11,100 nucleotides of DNA from Bacteroidia bacterium (GCA_025996895.1 BNTW01000089.1:1-11100); one strand, 5' to 3'. Counted from the first letter of the stretch, positions 1 through 7,853 are shown. Notes: a model not told the origin generated them from the sequence alone. Translations and numbers: made by a program.

Positions 1-88
1 GGTTTTAGCACCAAAAAACGAATGTTTTAACATATACACCATCCCACAGAACGTATAAAGCATATTTAACTTGGATATTTTTGATCTT
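1..88. other. Region downstream of the truncated SpvB/RHS gene; nothing recognised
   Basis: These bases lie 3' of the SpvB/RHS stop codon. I see no terminator hairpin, RNA gene or convincing reading frame. Reading on past the stop in the same minus-strand frame gives a short open stretch without YD repeats. A +2 shift opens a frame that ends after about 20 codons and also shows no RHS character. The stretch is therefore either intergenic sequence or the far side of a junction that removed the rest of the RHS protein. Confidence 0.4.
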
Positions 89-3000
89 TTAACACTTCGA
101 TAAAGGGGTGGCTGCAATGTGGGTTAATTCTCCCGGATAGCTTACTGAGGTAACCCTCCCGAAGCCGTCGTAGCTGTAATAAGTCGATTGATTCTTGTGA
201 TTCTGTGAAGTAGAAACCTGCCCGCTGCTGTTATAAATAGATGAAACGAACAACCCCAGCGGGTCGGTTTCCTTTGTTATTCGGCCGTAACTGTCGTATT
301 CGTATTTGGTAGTTAGCTTATTGGTCGATGTATAGGTTTTAATAGCATGTTCCGTTATATTTCCTTTCGCGTTGTAAGCAAAATTTTCGTATGATACCAG
401 GTTGTTATCGACATATTGCACTTTCGTAAGGGGCATGCCTTTAGAATAGTCCGATATATACATACGTTCCGAAGAAGTATTTCCATTGCGGACATGCTTG
501 TTTGTCTGCTCCCTTAAAAATCCGAACAAATAACCTGACTCGGCCGTGTTATTGACATACTCATTTTTGATGCTATCCTTTATTCCCGATCCATAATCGA
601 CAACTATCTGCTTAGGATTGCCGTAAGTATCGTAAGTGTATGAAGAATTTACCGTTGTATATTTCAGTTTGTCATATACACTGCTTGACGTAAGGGTGAT
701 TTTTGTAATCTTATTCGATGCTACACTGACGTTATATACATTATCGGTTTGTGCAAAAGGAGACTCATCTTTTTTCAGTACGCCGAAATTGTAGGGATCA
801 TACGTCTGTCTGGTTTCTTTTCCTTGCTGATCGAAAGAGGTAATTTTTTCAAAACCTCGAAAACCCAGCCCCTGTTTATGGATTACAGCATTTTCGTACC
901 AAAACTCTTTATAGGCTGTTCGTTGCCCATTCATATATTGCTCGGTAAAAACAGGAATATGCAATCCGCCCTGAAAATTTTCATAAGGAAACACTGCATC
1001 GTATTTTTTGGTATAGTAAGCATAAGAATTAATCATTTCGTAGTAATTTTTATTTACTACACCCAAACTGCTTACCACACCGGTTAATAACTTTTCTTTT
1101 GTATCGTTCCGAGAAAAGGTGAAGCGTTGAACTTTTCCGTTTTTCAAACTGACTAATGGATGATAATAATTCCGACTGTTGATATTAGTGGGAATAAGAA
1201 TAGAATTGGCTATAAAAGATGTGTATCCAGCATCTACAAAACCGGTGTTTGTCATTAAATAAGTCTGAAAACCATCGGTTGTATATCTAATTAAATCAGG
1301 TAATCCATCACCATTTACATCTTGAAATAAGGGTTTCTCATTTCCACTATCCAAGATGACTGTTTTTTGTTCAAATTGTCCGTTTCCTATTGAATAAAAA
1401 ATTGAATATTCTCCAGCCCTGGTGCGATTATTCGATAATTTTAATAAGTCAGTTTTTCCATCTCCATTAAAATCTGCCGCGAATAAATTCTCTGATGATG
1501 AAAAATCTGTTTTTTTCAATCCTGTGTAGGTAACTACTTTTTCTAAAGTATAGGTTGATCCGGAAGCATTGAACTTGTAAATGTGGGTTCCTTCATTATT
1601 TACTAAGCAGATATCACTTTTCCCGTCGCCGTCATAATCAATTATACATAATTTATCTGTATTGCTAGGTGTTGAGAAATCCACGTTATAGACAAAATCA
1701 GCCCCTTCGTATAATTTTATATTGTTTTCCAAATCAAACAAATAGCATTTGGTTGGTCTATCCGTTCTGTCAAAAGGTTGGTGGCAGGAGACGGCCAATA
1801 CTTCCATTTTTCCGTCACCATTGAAATCTCCGGTATAATAAAATTTCGGCTGAATACTGGTATTACCGTCAGCGTCTGTAATAACCGTCGAAAAATTGAA
1901 TGTCCGTGTATATTTATGATACAATGAACTCACATTTCCTGCATAAACTTTGAAGGTCAGTCGATCATTGCTTCCCGAAACACCGTTATTGACCCTGATA
2001 ACTTCTTCTTCGTATTTCCCATCCAGATTGGCACAAAATATATCAATAAAATTCGCTTCCGTTTTGAAATTAAGAATTGTCGGTTGAGCTACTTCTTCGG
2101 CAAGACCGGCATACAATAAAATAGACTCATCTCCAGTATATTCATTAATAAATCGGTCTTGCGAATGTTGAAAGAGACTCGAAGGGCGATGATATTTAAC
2201 ATAAGGATTTTTGTTGGGTAAAATGATAATGCCATCATCTTCCGCGCCATAATTGAATTTTCCTTTGACTACTTTCATTTCATTAGGATCATCAAATTCA
2301 TAATATTCAGGCAGTCGCGTTTCAGCACTTGTGTATACGTCGGATGTATTCCCTTCCCCATAATAAAATTTCAAAGGATTAATTGTATTTCCCTTTCCCG
2401 AACAAGCGATTTGAGATAAGGCCGAAGTTCCTTTTTCCGCTTGATAGGATAAAGTGTAAGTGCGAAGAGTAGTTATTCCGAATTTACACGTAATTGTTTG
2501 TAAATATTGGTCTTCTTTTATATTTAATCCGGCTTCATACGTGTAGATAGTATCCGGACGGGTAGCATACAAAAATTCTACCGAAGCATTGTTGTAGGTG
2601 ATTTTATTGATTTTGTAATGATTATTTACAAAAGTATATTCGTAAGTGATCGTATTGCCCCACAAATCGGAAAGCGAAGTTAGCGGATAAGACAATTGGG
2701 TTGTAGTATTGGTTGTATAGCCGAAAGTTCCTTTTGTTCCATTCGGAAAAAAGACTTCAAAATATTTTATAAATGCACCTTTGGCTATTCCCGAAGATGA
2801 TACGGTTGAGCCAATCACTGCTTTCACTTTAATCTGCCCTTGTTCGGTTTCATAGTTGATTTGTGTAACGTTTTCACTCGATTTGATTAAGCGCATGCCG
2901 TCCAGCACAAAGGCGTCGTTTTTGGTATTGCTTACTCCCTGCGTTGTTCCATCATAATACATATTTTTGGGTACGCGGGCGATGGAAGAAAGCCCGCTGA

Positions 3001-3367
3001 TATTCCAGCCGATACCGGCAACGCCGTTTCCGGCCAAATGATTGTAGGCGAGCGAAATCTGCGGTTGAAATCCGCGAATGCCCGGATAAATTTCAATCGG
3101 CACATTGTAGGTCATTGCCCCGTTGGCAGCCACACCGGAAGTAAAGGGAATTTCCCCGACTGCTTTCGTTTTATCTATAGTCACACTGTTGGGAACGTGT
3201 GTGTTGTTCGTCACTCTGGTAATGGCAGGCTTATCTTCATTTTTTAAAGTAGCTTGTGCTTCTATTTGCCTTATTTCTTCTTCCGGTAATGTTTTGAGCG
3301 TTTGCGAAAACAGGTTGACCGATACCAAAGCCAGCCATACAAACAGGATAGATATTCTTGTTTTCAT
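89..3367 (-). CDS. SpvB / FG-GAP / RHS-repeat secreted protein, C-terminally short
   Basis: Large exported protein of 1092 residues. A signal peptide (about residues 1-21, ending LFSQ) leads to an SpvB/TcdB-type N-terminal domain from about residue 70, with the typical run GEIPFTSG...VPIEIYPG...PQISLAYN...GWNISG. Four calcium-binding FG-GAP/VCBS motifs follow at about residues 514, 579, 634 and 684 (DFNGDGKME, DYDGDGKSD, DFNGDGKTD, DVNGDGLPD). From about 1000 onward there are YD/RHS repeats (YEYDSYGRITKETDPLG at 1022; YSYDGFGRVTSVSYPG near 1065). In Tc toxins and related RHS proteins these parts form a propeller and a shell around a C-terminal effector. Here the protein ends about 13 residues after the last YD repeat, with no RHS core, no effector and no T9SS domain. 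Full family members usually run to about 2000 residues, so truncation by frameshift, deletion or recombination is likely. It follows the T9SS mini-protein gene by 23 bases, probably in one transcript. Domain calls are firm; function is inferred. Confidence 0.85.
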   Translation of the reverse strand: MKTRISILFVWLALVSVNLFSQTLKTLPEEEIRQIEAQATLKNEDKPAITRVTNNTHVPNSVTIDKTKAVGEIPFTSGVAANGAMTYNVPIEIYPGIRGFQPQISLAYNHLAGNGVAGIGWNISGLSSIARVPKNMYYDGTTQGVSNTKNDAFVLDGMRLIKSSENVTQINYETEQGQIKVKAVIGSTVSSSGIAKGAFIKYFEVFFPNGTKGTFGYTTNTTTQLSYPLTSLSDLWGNTITYEYTFVNNHYKINKITYNNASVEFLYATRPDTIYTYEAGLNIKEDQYLQTITCKFGITTLRTYTLSYQAEKGTSALSQIACSGKGNTINPLKFYYGEGNTSDVYTSAETRLPEYYEFDDPNEMKVVKGKFNYGAEDDGIIILPNKNPYVKYHRPSSLFQHSQDRFINEYTGDESILLYAGLAEEVAQPTILNFKTEANFIDIFCANLDGKYEEEVIRVNNGVSGSNDRLTFKVYAGNVSSLYHKYTRTFNFSTVITDADGNTSIQPKFYYTGDFNGDGKMEVLAVSCHQPFDRTDRPTKCYLFDLENNIKLYEGADFVYNVDFSTPSNTDKLCIIDYDGDGKSDICLVNNEGTHIYKFNASGSTYTLEKVVTYTGLKKTDFSSSENLFAADFNGDGKTDLLKLSNNRTRAGEYSIFYSIGNGQFEQKTVILDSGNEKPLFQDVNGDGLPDLIRYTTDGFQTYLMTNTGFVDAGYTSFIANSILIPTNINSRNYYHPLVSLKNGKVQRFTFSRNDTKEKLLTGVVSSLGVVNKNYYEMINSYAYYTKKYDAVFPYENFQGGLHIPVFTEQYMNGQRTAYKEFWYENAVIHKQGLGFRGFEKITSFDQQGKETRQTYDPYNFGVLKKDESPFAQTDNVYNVSVASNKITKITLTSSSVYDKLKYTTVNSSYTYDTYGNPKQIVVDYGSGIKDSIKNEYVNNTAESGYLFGFLREQTNKHVRNGNTSSERMYISDYSKGMPLTKVQYVDNNLVSYENFAYNAKGNITEHAIKTYTSTNKLTTKYEYDSYGRITKETDPLGLFVSSIYNSSGQVSTSQNHKNQSTYYSYDGFGRVTSVSYPGELTHIAATPLSKC

Positions 3368-3390
3368 ACTACTTGTTTTTAAATTGTTTA

Positions 3391-3813
3391 TTATTCCTTG
3401 ATAATTTTCCAGACCGTTGCTTCGCCGTTGATGGTGATCCGCAACACATACAGGCCGGCCGGCTGGCGGCTCAAATTCAATGTTTCGTAACCGGACACGG
3501 CCGGAAGGCGATCAATCACTTTTCCCGACATATCCGTAAGCAGGAAATCGGCTCGCACATCGCTGTCGAAATTGGAAATCTCAACGGCCAACATTCCCTT
3601 CGTAGGATTGGGATAAATCTTGACCGAATGTTCGGCGACAAAGTCTTCTAACGCGGTTTCTTCCGGTTGCCTTTCCGGAGAATGGGCCGGCGATGAAAGC
3701 CGTACCGTCCGGGATGTACGGTTGCCCGCGTTGTCGTAAACATAAGTTACGTTTTGTGCCACTAACGAAATAGCTGAAAACAGCCAAAGTGAAAAGAAAA
3801 TAAGTTTTTTCAT
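3391..3813 (-). CDS. Small T9SS-sorted protein with one YD-repeat motif
   Basis: A 140-residue protein. The signal peptide covers residues 1-20 (MKKLIFFSLWLFSAISLVAQ). It is followed at once by a lone RHS/YD-type motif, VTYVYDNAGNRTSRTV (about 22-37), a short Pro/Glu-rich linker (40-60), and a type IX secretion type A sorting domain (64-140). That domain begins KIYPNPTKG and ends PAGLYVLRI...VWKIIKE. The T9SS domain predicts export across the outer membrane and cell-surface attachment or release. Almost nothing else is present: the mature passenger is about 40 residues. It sits 23 bases upstream of the SpvB/RHS gene on the same strand, so a joint role with that protein is plausible but inferred. 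The start is the only Met giving a complete signal peptide. Confidence 0.85.
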   Translation of the reverse strand: MKKLIFFSLWLFSAISLVAQNVTYVYDNAGNRTSRTVRLSSPAHSPERQPEETALEDFVAEHSVKIYPNPTKGMLAVEISNFDSDVRADFLLTDMSGKVIDRLPAVSGYETLNLSRQPAGLYVLRITINGEATVWKIIKE

Positions 3814-3840
3814 ACGTTACAATTTTTAAAAATTTAACGT
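3814..3840. repeat. 27-base near-perfect palindrome abutting the start codon
   Basis: Outer arms ACGTTA (3814-3819) and TAACGT (3835-3840) flank an A/T-rich self-complementary centre. Eleven of 13 base pairs match around the central T at 3827. It touches the ATG of the 140-residue T9SS gene, so in that mRNA it would fold as a leader hairpin; as DNA it could be a repressor site. Function unknown. Confidence 0.55.
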
Positions 3841-3882
3841 ATCAAAGGAAAGGACTTGTTTGAGCGTATCCTACTACATTGG

Positions 3883-3897
3883 ATTGTAAAATACAAT
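3883..3897. repeat. Short inverted repeat in the divergent intergenic region
   Basis: ATTGTA (3883-3888) and TACAAT (3892-3897) are separated by three A's. The repeat lies between the divergent methyltransferase and T9SS-protein genes and could be an operator, but a 6-base arm in A/T-rich DNA can arise by chance. Confidence 0.25.
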
Positions 3898-3925
3898 TCG
3901 ATAACTGTAAATTATCACCTTCGTA

Positions 3926-3957
3926 ATTGAACATTTTTCAAAATTCCCTTACATTTG
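3926..3957 (+). promoter_or_regulatory. Bacteroidetes-type promoter for the RNA methyltransferase
   Basis: TACATTTG at 3950-3957 matches the Bacteroidetes -7 consensus TAnnTTTG exactly. ATTG at 3926-3929, 20 bases upstream, is a three-of-four match to the -33 TTTG. Transcription would start near 3964, leaving a leader of about 20 bases before the ATG at 3984. Confidence 0.6.
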
Positions 3958-3983
3958 TACCTTTATTATAAGCGCGAATAAAT

Positions 3984-4508
3984 ATGAGAAAACGGAAGAT
4001 AACGGAACTGCAACGGATTAGTCCGGAAGAATTTAAGGAAACACAGAAAATTCCGCTGGTGGTGGTGCTGGATAATGTGCGCAGTCTGCACAATGTCGGC
4101 TCGGTTTTTCGCACGTCGGACGCTTTTTTGGTCGAAGCCGTTTATTTGTGCGGAATTACGGCTATTCCGCCTCATCCCGAAATCCACAAAACGGCTTTGG
4201 GCGCGGAAAATACGGTCAATTGGAAATATTTTGAAGATACAACGGAAGCGATTAAAGAACTGAAACAGGCTGGGTATCAAATTGTTGCGGTCGAGCAGGC
4301 CGAAAACAGCATTTTGTTGGATAAATTACAATTAAAAGCAGACAAACAGGCGATTATTTTCGGAAACGAAGTGCATGGAGTCGCGCAGGAAGTGATGGAT
4401 TTATGCGATTTTTGTATCGAAATTCCACAATTCGGCACGAAACATTCGCTCAATGTGTCCGTTGCGGCGGGCATTCTTATCTGGGAACTTTTCCGGCAAC
4501 TACAATAA
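3984..4508 (+). CDS. SpoU/TrmH-family RNA 2'-O-methyltransferase
   Basis: Predicted S-adenosylmethionine-dependent methyltransferase that methylates a ribose 2'-OH in tRNA or rRNA. All three SPOUT (SpoU) motifs are present in 174 residues: motif 1, NVRSLHNVGSVFRTSDAF (31-48), with the conserved N37 and R43; motif 2, IIFGNEVHGV (124-133), with E129; motif 3, IPQFGTKHSLNVSVAAGI (147-164), with S155, N157 and S159. These form the trefoil-knot cofactor site. There is no N-terminal RNA-binding extension as in RlmB, so this is a minimal catalytic domain of TrmL/TrmH size. The exact RNA target cannot be assigned from sequence. A good promoter lies just upstream. The 3' end overlaps the convergent DUF4294 gene by 9 bases, a compact arrangement without a terminator between them. 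Confidence 0.92.
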   Translation: MRKRKITELQRISPEEFKETQKIPLVVVLDNVRSLHNVGSVFRTSDAFLVEAVYLCGITAIPPHPEIHKTALGAENTVNWKYFEDTTEAIKELKQAGYQIVAVEQAENSILLDKLQLKADKQAIIFGNEVHGVAQEVMDLCDFCIEIPQFGTKHSLNVSVAAGILIWELFRQLQ

Positions 4509-5099
4509 GCCCATTTCTACCATTTCGACAATGCGTTCGGTCAAAGCGTCTTTTCCTTCGGGGTCCCAATTCGATTTCAGGCTTGTACCGAACATTCCGG
4601 CAAAAATATTCCAGAAACCGGCTCGAAAAGGGCCTAAAAAGGCTTTCAGAATATCATAAGAACTTTGATTGCATTCGCGGTCAATCAATTTAATAAGCAA
4701 TTTCCCCTGTGCAAACGTCATTTTCTTCAAAACCGGCCGGTATTCCGCATAAAGGTCTTTCTCCATGCGCTTCAAATGTACTTCACGAGCCTTGTCGTCC
4801 GGCAATGTCATCATATATTCGTAGGTTTCAATCAGCGTATTATACACTAATTTGGCGTAAGGCAAGGTTTTTTTCACGTCGCGCACCAATTTCGCATATT
4901 TTTCCGCATCACTGTTGTTATGGGATGTCTGCGGCGGATAAATATACACATCGTGCAAGATCAAAACTTGCACCGTATCGCCCTCGTTCAATATATAGGG
5001 TGGTATAGTTGTCCGGAAATCAGCGTTTTGCGCTTTCATTTCAGAACAAAATACAGTCACCAAACCAAGGCATATTCTCAAAAAACAAATCAATTTCAT
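4500..5099 (-). CDS. DUF4294 domain exported protein
   Basis: A 199-residue protein of a Bacteroidetes-restricted family (DUF4294) with no established function. An N-terminal signal sequence (about 1-24, ending MKAQ) predicts export to the periplasm. The family signature is clear: EKYAKLVRDVKKTLPYAKLV (66-85) in a helical region, and a conserved C-terminal block MTFAQGKLLIKLIDRE (127-142) continuing through FRAGFWNIFAGMFGTSLKSN to DPEGKDALTERIV. A Cys sits near the signal-peptide end (C18), but its preceding residues (TVF) do not form a lipobox. The last codons overlap the end of the convergent methyltransferase gene. A TATCTTTG box only five bases before the ATG suggests a very short leader. 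The family call is from recognised motifs; its role is unknown. Confidence 0.85.
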   Translation of the reverse strand: MKLICFLRICLGLVTVFCSEMKAQNADFRTTIPPYILNEGDTVQVLILHDVYIYPPQTSHNNSDAEKYAKLVRDVKKTLPYAKLVYNTLIETYEYMMTLPDDKAREVHLKRMEKDLYAEYRPVLKKMTFAQGKLLIKLIDRECNQSSYDILKAFLGPFRAGFWNIFAGMFGTSLKSNWDPEGKDALTERIVEMVEMGLL

Positions 5100-5103
5100 G
5101 ATG

Positions 5104-5111
5104 CAAAGATA
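5104..5111 (-). promoter_or_regulatory. Possible -7 box of the DUF4294 gene
   Basis: On the minus strand this reads TATCTTTG, an exact TAnnTTTG -7 element. The start codon begins four bases downstream (5097-5099), so transcription would start at or next to the ATG. I see no clear TTTG at the expected -33 distance, so the site is tentative. Confidence 0.4.
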
Positions 5112-5129
5112 AAAATTTTGTCGATTTTT

Positions 5130-5160
5130 TTTGTTTTTATTCGAATAATACTTATTTTTG
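5130..5160 (+). promoter_or_regulatory. Bacteroidetes-type promoter for the outer-membrane protein pair
   Basis: TTTG at 5130-5133 and TATTTTTG at 5153-5160 match the -33 and -7 consensus elements exactly, with the usual 19-base spacing. Transcription would begin near 5167, giving a leader of about 37 bases to the ATG at 5204. The same 104-base gap also drives the divergent DUF4294 gene. Confidence 0.7.
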
Positions 5161-5203
5161 CCGGCATAATCAATAACATATTTATTAATTAAAACCGGCG
5201 AAT

Positions 5204-5998
5204 ATGAAAAAGTCTGTTTTGAAAAAAATCAAAAAGTATCTCCTAATCAGTTTATTAAATGTTACTTTGATCGCTTGGGGAGAAAATCCGGCAAGTAGTT
5301 TGCGTGCGTTTTCGCTGGGCGATTTACGTGCATTGAGTGACGAGTTGGCTAATCCGGCTTTGTTGCCTTTCTCCGAACAAAAACAAATCGGCGTTTCGGT
5401 ATATAACCGCTTTCAAATGAAAGAGTTAAATACCGGAACGCTTTTTTTGAAATATCCCAATCCCCGGTTGGATTTGGGTGCGCAAGTGTGTGTGTTTGGT
5501 TTTGACGATTTTCGGCGCACCCAAATTCAACTGGGTTTTTCTAAAAAAGTTTTCAGTGATTTTTCCGTTGGAATTAATTTGCGGTATCAAAACGTATTTT
5601 CCATTTTGGAAGAAAAAACGCAGCACGATTTATTTTCCGACATTGGACTTTATTACCGGTTGAATGAGGCTATTTGCTTGGCTTTCAACGGACAAAATCT
5701 TCTGAAAACGCAAAAAGAACAACCGGCAGGCACCTGTTTCGGACTTTCCTGCCTTGTTTCCAAACAAGCGATTTTCTTTTCGGAAGCCGGTTATGAAAAC
5801 GGATTTTCCTTTGCCGTCGGCTTGGAATACGAAATTTTGGAACAATTTCTCCTGCGGTGCGGGTATCAATCCCGCTCCAAAACGCCTGCTTTCGGCATTG
5901 CTTATTTGTGGAAAGATTGGACAATCGAAACCGGATTTGCCTTGCATTCGGTCTTGGGTGTCAGCAGTCAAATTGGCGTGAGTTTTAACCTTCACTAA
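5204..5998 (+). CDS. Predicted outer-membrane beta-barrel protein, PorV/FadL-like
   Basis: A 264-residue protein with a Lys-rich n-region and hydrophobic core (about 1-25), consistent with Sec export. The segment SSLRAFSLGDLRALSDELANPALLPF (31-56, key residues G39, D46, N50, P51) resembles the start of PorV/PorQ and FadL-type barrels, where a phrase such as 'LGGAGVALADD...NPAGL' opens the mature protein. The rest alternates short hydrophobic and polar stretches typical of transmembrane beta-strands, with repeated Y/F-rich strands and closing strands ending GVSFNLH. Its stop is 13 bases before the helix-hairpin-helix barrel gene on the same strand, so the two are almost surely co-transcribed and probably act together at the outer membrane. 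No specific substrate or partner is indicated. PorV-like is a resemblance, not an orthologue call. Confidence 0.7.
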   Translation: MKKSVLKKIKKYLLISLLNVTLIAWGENPASSLRAFSLGDLRALSDELANPALLPFSEQKQIGVSVYNRFQMKELNTGTLFLKYPNPRLDLGAQVCVFGFDDFRRTQIQLGFSKKVFSDFSVGINLRYQNVFSILEEKTQHDLFSDIGLYYRLNEAICLAFNGQNLLKTQKEQPAGTCFGLSCLVSKQAIFFSEAGYENGFSFAVGLEYEILEQFLLRCGYQSRSKTPAFGIAYLWKDWTIETGFALHSVLGVSSQIGVSFNLH

Positions 5999-6011
5999 AA
6001 TTTCTACAACT

Positions 6012-7853
6012 ATGAAAAAGATATTTTTTTTATCAGGAATATTCCTGCTTTTTATGGCAACAAGTGCAGCGCAAACCACCGAATGGATGCAGTATATGGA
6101 GGATTTGGCCAACAGCGAAGAAGAAACGACGGAGAATATCGAAAATTTATTGGATGAATTGTCGTATTTGGCCGGCCATCCCTACAATCTGCAGACGGTA
6201 ACAAAGAAACAACTTGAAAAACTGCCGTTCCTGTCCGACACACAAATTGAAAATCTATTGTACTATATTTATAAATACAGTCCGTTAGTCGATATTCATG
6301 AACTGAAAAATGTGGAAGACTTGGATATACAGACGATTAACTACCTGCTTCCGTTTGTATATGTGGGTGAGCCACTCGAAAAACAGCGGACTTATACAAA
6401 GCAGGAGTTAATGGTGCGCACTAATCAGCAGGCAGATTATTTGAATTTTCGTTACAATTTGAAATACCGGGATAAATTGCAATTCGGAATGACCGGCGAA
6501 AAAGACGCGGGCGAACGTTTTCCGCCTTTCGATTATTATACATTCAATCTGGCTTTTCAAGATTTGGGCATGCTGGAAGAATTGCATTTTGGCAATTACC
6601 GGCTTTCGTTCGGGCAGGGATTAGTCCTGAACACCGGCTTTTCTATGGGAAAATCAGTCGAAGCGATGCAGTTTTCCCTCAAAAACAAAGGCATTCAACG
6701 ACACCTTTCTACGAATGAAAGCCAATATTTCAGCGGCTTTGCCGGTGCGTTACGGTTGAATAACAGTCGTTTAACGCTTTTTTACTCCCACCGCCGGCTG
6801 GATGCGACGACCGATAGTAACCGTATTTATTCATTCAAAACAGACGGTTATCACCGGACGTATAACGATTGGCTGAAGCGCGAAACGGCTTCGGTCGAAC
6901 TGTTCGGCAGTAATTGGTCGTGGCAAAAAGACGCTTTTTCGATGGGCGCAACCGCTGTTTATTATTCTTTTGGAAATCAAGAACTTAATCCTACTCCGCA
7001 CCCTTACAATTTATTTTATTTGCGTGGAAAAAATCATTTCAACGCTTCCATTGACTATCGTTATCAGCGGAAAAAGTTTTCCGTTCAGGGAGAAACGGCT
7101 ATCGACAAAGCGGGAAAAATGGCGACAATTCACACCTTTGTCCTACAACCGGTGTCTTTTTTAGAATGGATTTCATCTTTCCGTTATTACGACCGAGCTT
7201 ATAACGCGCTCTACGGCAAAGGTTTTAGCGAAGCGACCACCGTTCAAAACGAAACCGGATTTTACACCGGAATAAAAATACACCCTTTCCGCCGCTGGGA
7301 ATGTTCGGCTTATTGGGACGTTTTTCGTTTTCCTTGGCTAAAATACGGTATCAACACACCTTCTTCCGGCGATGAATTTTATTTGCTGGTAAAATACCAA
7401 CCGCATACCAACCTGCAAATGAGCGGGTTATACCGGTACAAAGAAAAACAGGAAAACAGACACCGCTGGCGGTATCAGTTGAATTACAAGCTCAACAATT
7501 GGTCGTTCAAAACACAAGCGGATTATAATCGACACCAAAGTGAAAGCGAAAACGCTGACGGATATGGCATTACGCAAAATGTTTCTTACGCACCTTCGGC
7601 TCGCTTTCAGTTAGACGCTTCCTGTACCTATTTTCATACGGATAATTGGAACACGCGTATTACACTTTATGAAAAAAATGTTTTGTATGCCTTTTCTTTT
7701 CCATCTTATTACGGCGAAGGATTGCGTTATAATCTCGTTCTGAAATGGAAAATCTATCGTCCGCTGACGTTTTACTTGAAATGTGCCACAACACAATCGT
7801 TTGACAGAGAAGATAAAACGGATATTTACGGCTTGGTCAAATACGATTTTTAG
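6012..7853 (+). CDS. Outer-membrane barrel with N-terminal ComEA-like helix-hairpin-helix domain
   Basis: A 613-residue protein. The signal peptide is residues 1-20 (cleavage near SAA/Q). An acidic helical segment (22-55) precedes a ComEA-like double helix-hairpin-helix region at about 59-118: NLQTVTKKQLEKLPFLSD (59-76), then VDIHELKNVEDLDIQTINYL (93-112), then LPFVYV. From about residue 130 to the end it is rich in alternating aromatic strands and finishes with LVKYDF, a terminal Phe typical of outer-membrane barrels folded by BamA. Many Bacteroidetes encode such barrels, usually annotated only as helix-hairpin-helix proteins. The hairpin glycines that contact DNA in ComEA are replaced here (PFLSD, EDLDI), so DNA binding is doubtful. 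It follows the 264-residue barrel gene by 13 bases. The stop lies two bases from the stop of the convergent aguB. Confidence 0.8.
   Translation: MKKIFFLSGIFLLFMATSAAQTTEWMQYMEDLANSEEETTENIENLLDELSYLAGHPYNLQTVTKKQLEKLPFLSDTQIENLLYYIYKYSPLVDIHELKNVEDLDIQTINYLLPFVYVGEPLEKQRTYTKQELMVRTNQQADYLNFRYNLKYRDKLQFGMTGEKDAGERFPPFDYYTFNLAFQDLGMLEELHFGNYRLSFGQGLVLNTGFSMGKSVEAMQFSLKNKGIQRHLSTNESQYFSGFAGALRLNNSRLTLFYSHRRLDATTDSNRIYSFKTDGYHRTYNDWLKRETASVELFGSNWSWQKDAFSMGATAVYYSFGNQELNPTPHPYNLFYLRGKNHFNASIDYRYQRKKFSVQGETAIDKAGKMATIHTFVLQPVSFLEWISSFRYYDRAYNALYGKGFSEATTVQNETGFYTGIKIHPFRRWECSAYWDVFRFPWLKYGINTPSSGDEFYLLVKYQPHTNLQMSGLYRYKEKQENRHRWRYQLNYKLNNWSFKTQADYNRHQSESENADGYGITQNVSYAPSARFQLDASCTYFHTDNWNTRITLYEKNVLYAFSFPSYYGEGLRYNLVLKWKIYRPLTFYLKCATTQSFDREDKTDIYGLVKYDF

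Noticed and set aside
3358..3651. 97-codon open frame on the plus strand
   Set aside because: Antisense to the T9SS sorting domain of the 140-residue gene and the start of the SpvB gene; no recognisable protein features.
5630..6112. 160-codon open frame on the minus strand
   Set aside because: It lies antisense across two well-supported outer-membrane protein genes and their junction, and its translation shows no domain, signal peptide or promoter.
6186..6372. Competence DNA receptor based on the ComEA-like domain
   Set aside because: The hairpin glycines needed for DNA backbone contact are missing and no other competence gene is in the window, so a DNA-uptake role is not claimed.
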